From: Candidatus Caccoplasma merdavium
GTDB lineage: Bacteria; Bacteroidota; Bacteroidia; Bacteroidales; UBA11471
Direction of reading: 5' to 3'
Assembly: GCA_018715595.1 (NCBI GenBank)
Contig: DVLI01000017.1
Span: 120,618 to 184,617 of the forward strand
Length of the DNA: 64,000 nt
Shown: positions 63,008 through 64,000 of the stretch, piece by piece
Layout: each line of letters begins with the position of its first letter
Position numbering within the stretch: the first letter of the stretch is position 1
Made by a program: the position numbers and the translations under genes
The notes under the pieces: generated by a model
Told to the model about the DNA's origin: nothing
Seen by the model: only the letters and a program-made list of their open reading frames with translations
The model's database searches: none

Positions 63008-64000
63008 TTATTCGGTTATTTGCAGACAAGCCTTGCCCTCTGCCGTGCGGGCGATGTAGAATCCGGTCGGCAGGTCGACGATGTCACCTGCGCGGTAGCG
63101 ACCCGCCAGGCTTCCGTTCAAGGTATAGATGTCGACCGTGTCGACCTGCATGCCTTTTATGACAAGCCGTTTGTCGGCCAGGTAGATGCGCACTCCTTCG
63201 AGGGTCGGTACCTGCAAGCCCGAGGCTTCGGTAACAACCAAGGTTCCGCTGATGTACCGGGTGAATACATAACAGTCGTCTTCGCCGCCGCTGACGGTGA
63301 TTTCATAATATCCGGCGGGCGAGGAGAGGGAGGCATCGAGGCATTGGGCTACCGGAGCCACGTCGATGCACGAAGCATCGTCGCCGTTGACAAATCCGCT
63401 GTATGACAGGGTAAAGAGCGGATTGGGTTCGCCCTCTTCACGCACGGCGTTGTCGACGCTCACGCTCAACGGCGCTTTCTCGATGGAGAGGGTTATCTCT
63501 TCCGATTCACCGGCCGAGAAGAAGGCGCTCTCTTCCTGATAGGCTTTCAGCGTGGTCGTTCCGCTCTTGATGATGACGATTTTGCCGTTTACGAAGTCGG
63601 CAATGGTCGGGTCGGCGATTTCAAAATGCACGAGGCTTTCGGCGTTGTTCGACGAGAAGGTCGGGGCGAATGGCAGGTCGCCATATCGCAAGTCTGAAAT
63701 TTCGTCGAGCGTGATGTGCGTTTTCCCTTTGACCAGCAAGGTGCCTCCGACATATTGGGCAAAGTCGTAGCAGTCATCTTCGCCGCCGCTGATGACGATG
63801 TCGTAATAACCGCCGGGCGAGAGGGCGTCGGCCTCGCAGGAGGCGATGGGCAGGACGTCGAGGCAGGAGGTGTCTTCGCCGTTGATGAACCCGCTGAACG
63901 AGAGTTCAAACTCGGGATTCTCCTCGCCCTCGATGCGCACGGCGTTGGCCACGCTCACGCTCAGGGGCGCTTTGCCGATGGTGAAGTCGAGGGCTTCCGA
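63008..64000 (-). CDS. Large secreted MBG-repeat protein, C-terminal part (5' end outside window)
   Basis: At least 330 residues, open to the window edge with no start visible. It has two MBG-type repeats (IGKAPLSVSVANAV..., IEKAPLSVSVDNAV...) with a Big_2-like Ig domain between them (THITLDEISDLRYGDLPFAP). The tail resembles a T9SS sorting domain (VDTVDIYTLNG, LPTGFYIAR). MBG repeats are found in large surface adhesins and similar proteins. No catalytic domain lies in the visible part. Confidence 0.75.
   Translation of the reverse strand, partial: SEALDFTIGKAPLSVSVANAVRIEGEENPEFELSFSGFINGEDTSCLDVLPIASCEADALSPGGYYDIVISGGEDDCYDFAQYVGGTLLVKGKTHITLDEISDLRYGDLPFAPTFSSNNAESLVHFEIADPTIADFVNGKIVIIKSGTTTLKAYQEESAFFSAGESEEITLSIEKAPLSVSVDNAVREEGEPNPLFTLSYSGFVNGDDASCIDVAPVAQCLDASLSSPAGYYEITVSGGEDDCYVFTRYISGTLVVTEASGLQVPTLEGVRIYLADKRLVIKGMQVDTVDIYTLNGSLAGRYRAGDIVDLPTGFYIARTAEGKACLQITE
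63233..63484 (-). repeat. MBG repeat, second visible copy
   Basis: About 84 residues from IEKAPLSV to GTLVV. The repeat shares most residues with the copy at 63731-63979, including SGFVNGDDAS, GYYEITVSGGEDDCY and a Cys pair. Confidence 0.75.
63731..63979 (-). repeat. MBG repeat, first visible copy
   Basis: About 83 residues from IGKAPLSV to GTLLV, with SGFINGEDTS and GYYDIVISGGEDDCY. Similarity to the other copy is high in protein and DNA. Confidence 0.75.

Overview
The window is chromosomal DNA from a member of the order Bacteroidales. Several things point that way: promoters of the Bacteroidetes type (TTTG about 20 nt ahead of TAnnTTTG), the general lack of Shine-Dalgarno sequences, secreted enzymes with C-terminal sorting domains of the type IX secretion (T9SS) kind, PCMD and DUF3127/DUF3332/DUF4295 proteins, and an operon with the T9SS proteins PorW and PorX. 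Base composition is moderately GC-rich. A relative of Barnesiella or Coprobacter fits, but the genus is a guess. No rRNA, tRNA, insertion sequence, prophage or CRISPR array was seen.

Layout. (1) 1-6.7 kb is a pectin-degradation locus: the end of one secreted protein, a large multidomain pectinesterase, and facing them a fused PL10 pectate lyase and CE8 esterase. (2) 6.7-19.5 kb is mostly housekeeping: a fucosyltransferase-like protein coupled to TamB, divergent tsaD-cinA, ribosomal proteins L28, L33 and a DUF4295 protein, then rsfS-ftsH-cdsA on the other strand and a DUF3127 gene. (3) 19.6-32.4 kb is an exopolysaccharide region: PHP-type phosphatase, L31, Wzi-like protein, lipoprotein, GT26, two GT4 enzymes, polymerase, Wzc-like kinase, Wza-like exporter and a divergent GT2. 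No flippase or initiating sugar-phosphate transferase is present. (4) 32.4-43.1 kb is mixed: Hsp20, a small secreted protein, NamZ-type muramidase, an outer-membrane barrel with a PCMD lipoprotein, prs, a cytoplasmic GH13 enzyme with a Dabb protein, a secreted esterase, a DUF3332 lipoprotein and asnA. (5) 43.3-53.5 kb runs on the plus strand: metA (predicted to be an acetyltransferase), a U32 protein, purH, then the rod-shape operon mreB-mreC-mreD-mrdA-rodA. (6) 53.6-64 kb holds gdhA, then aroA, a membrane-anchored unknown, a metal ABC permease, porW, porX, tsaE and an Imm17-like protein, and facing them the end of a large MBG-repeat surface protein.

How the parts connect. The proteins at both edges and the pectinesterase end in T9SS-like sorting domains, and porW-porX encode parts of the machinery and its regulator, so secretion and cargo are both represented. 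The wza-wzc-wzy-GT-wzi set would build and display a surface polysaccharide. Most transcription units end in strong hairpin terminators, several of them shared by converging genes.

The window looks like a well-organised core chromosome region. I did not find a clearly new defence or mobile system. The best leads are the PL10-CE8 fusion with altered CE8 motifs, MetA specificity, the incomplete polysaccharide locus, the orphan metal permease, the Imm17-like protein next to tsaE, and the TamB-fucosyltransferase coupling.
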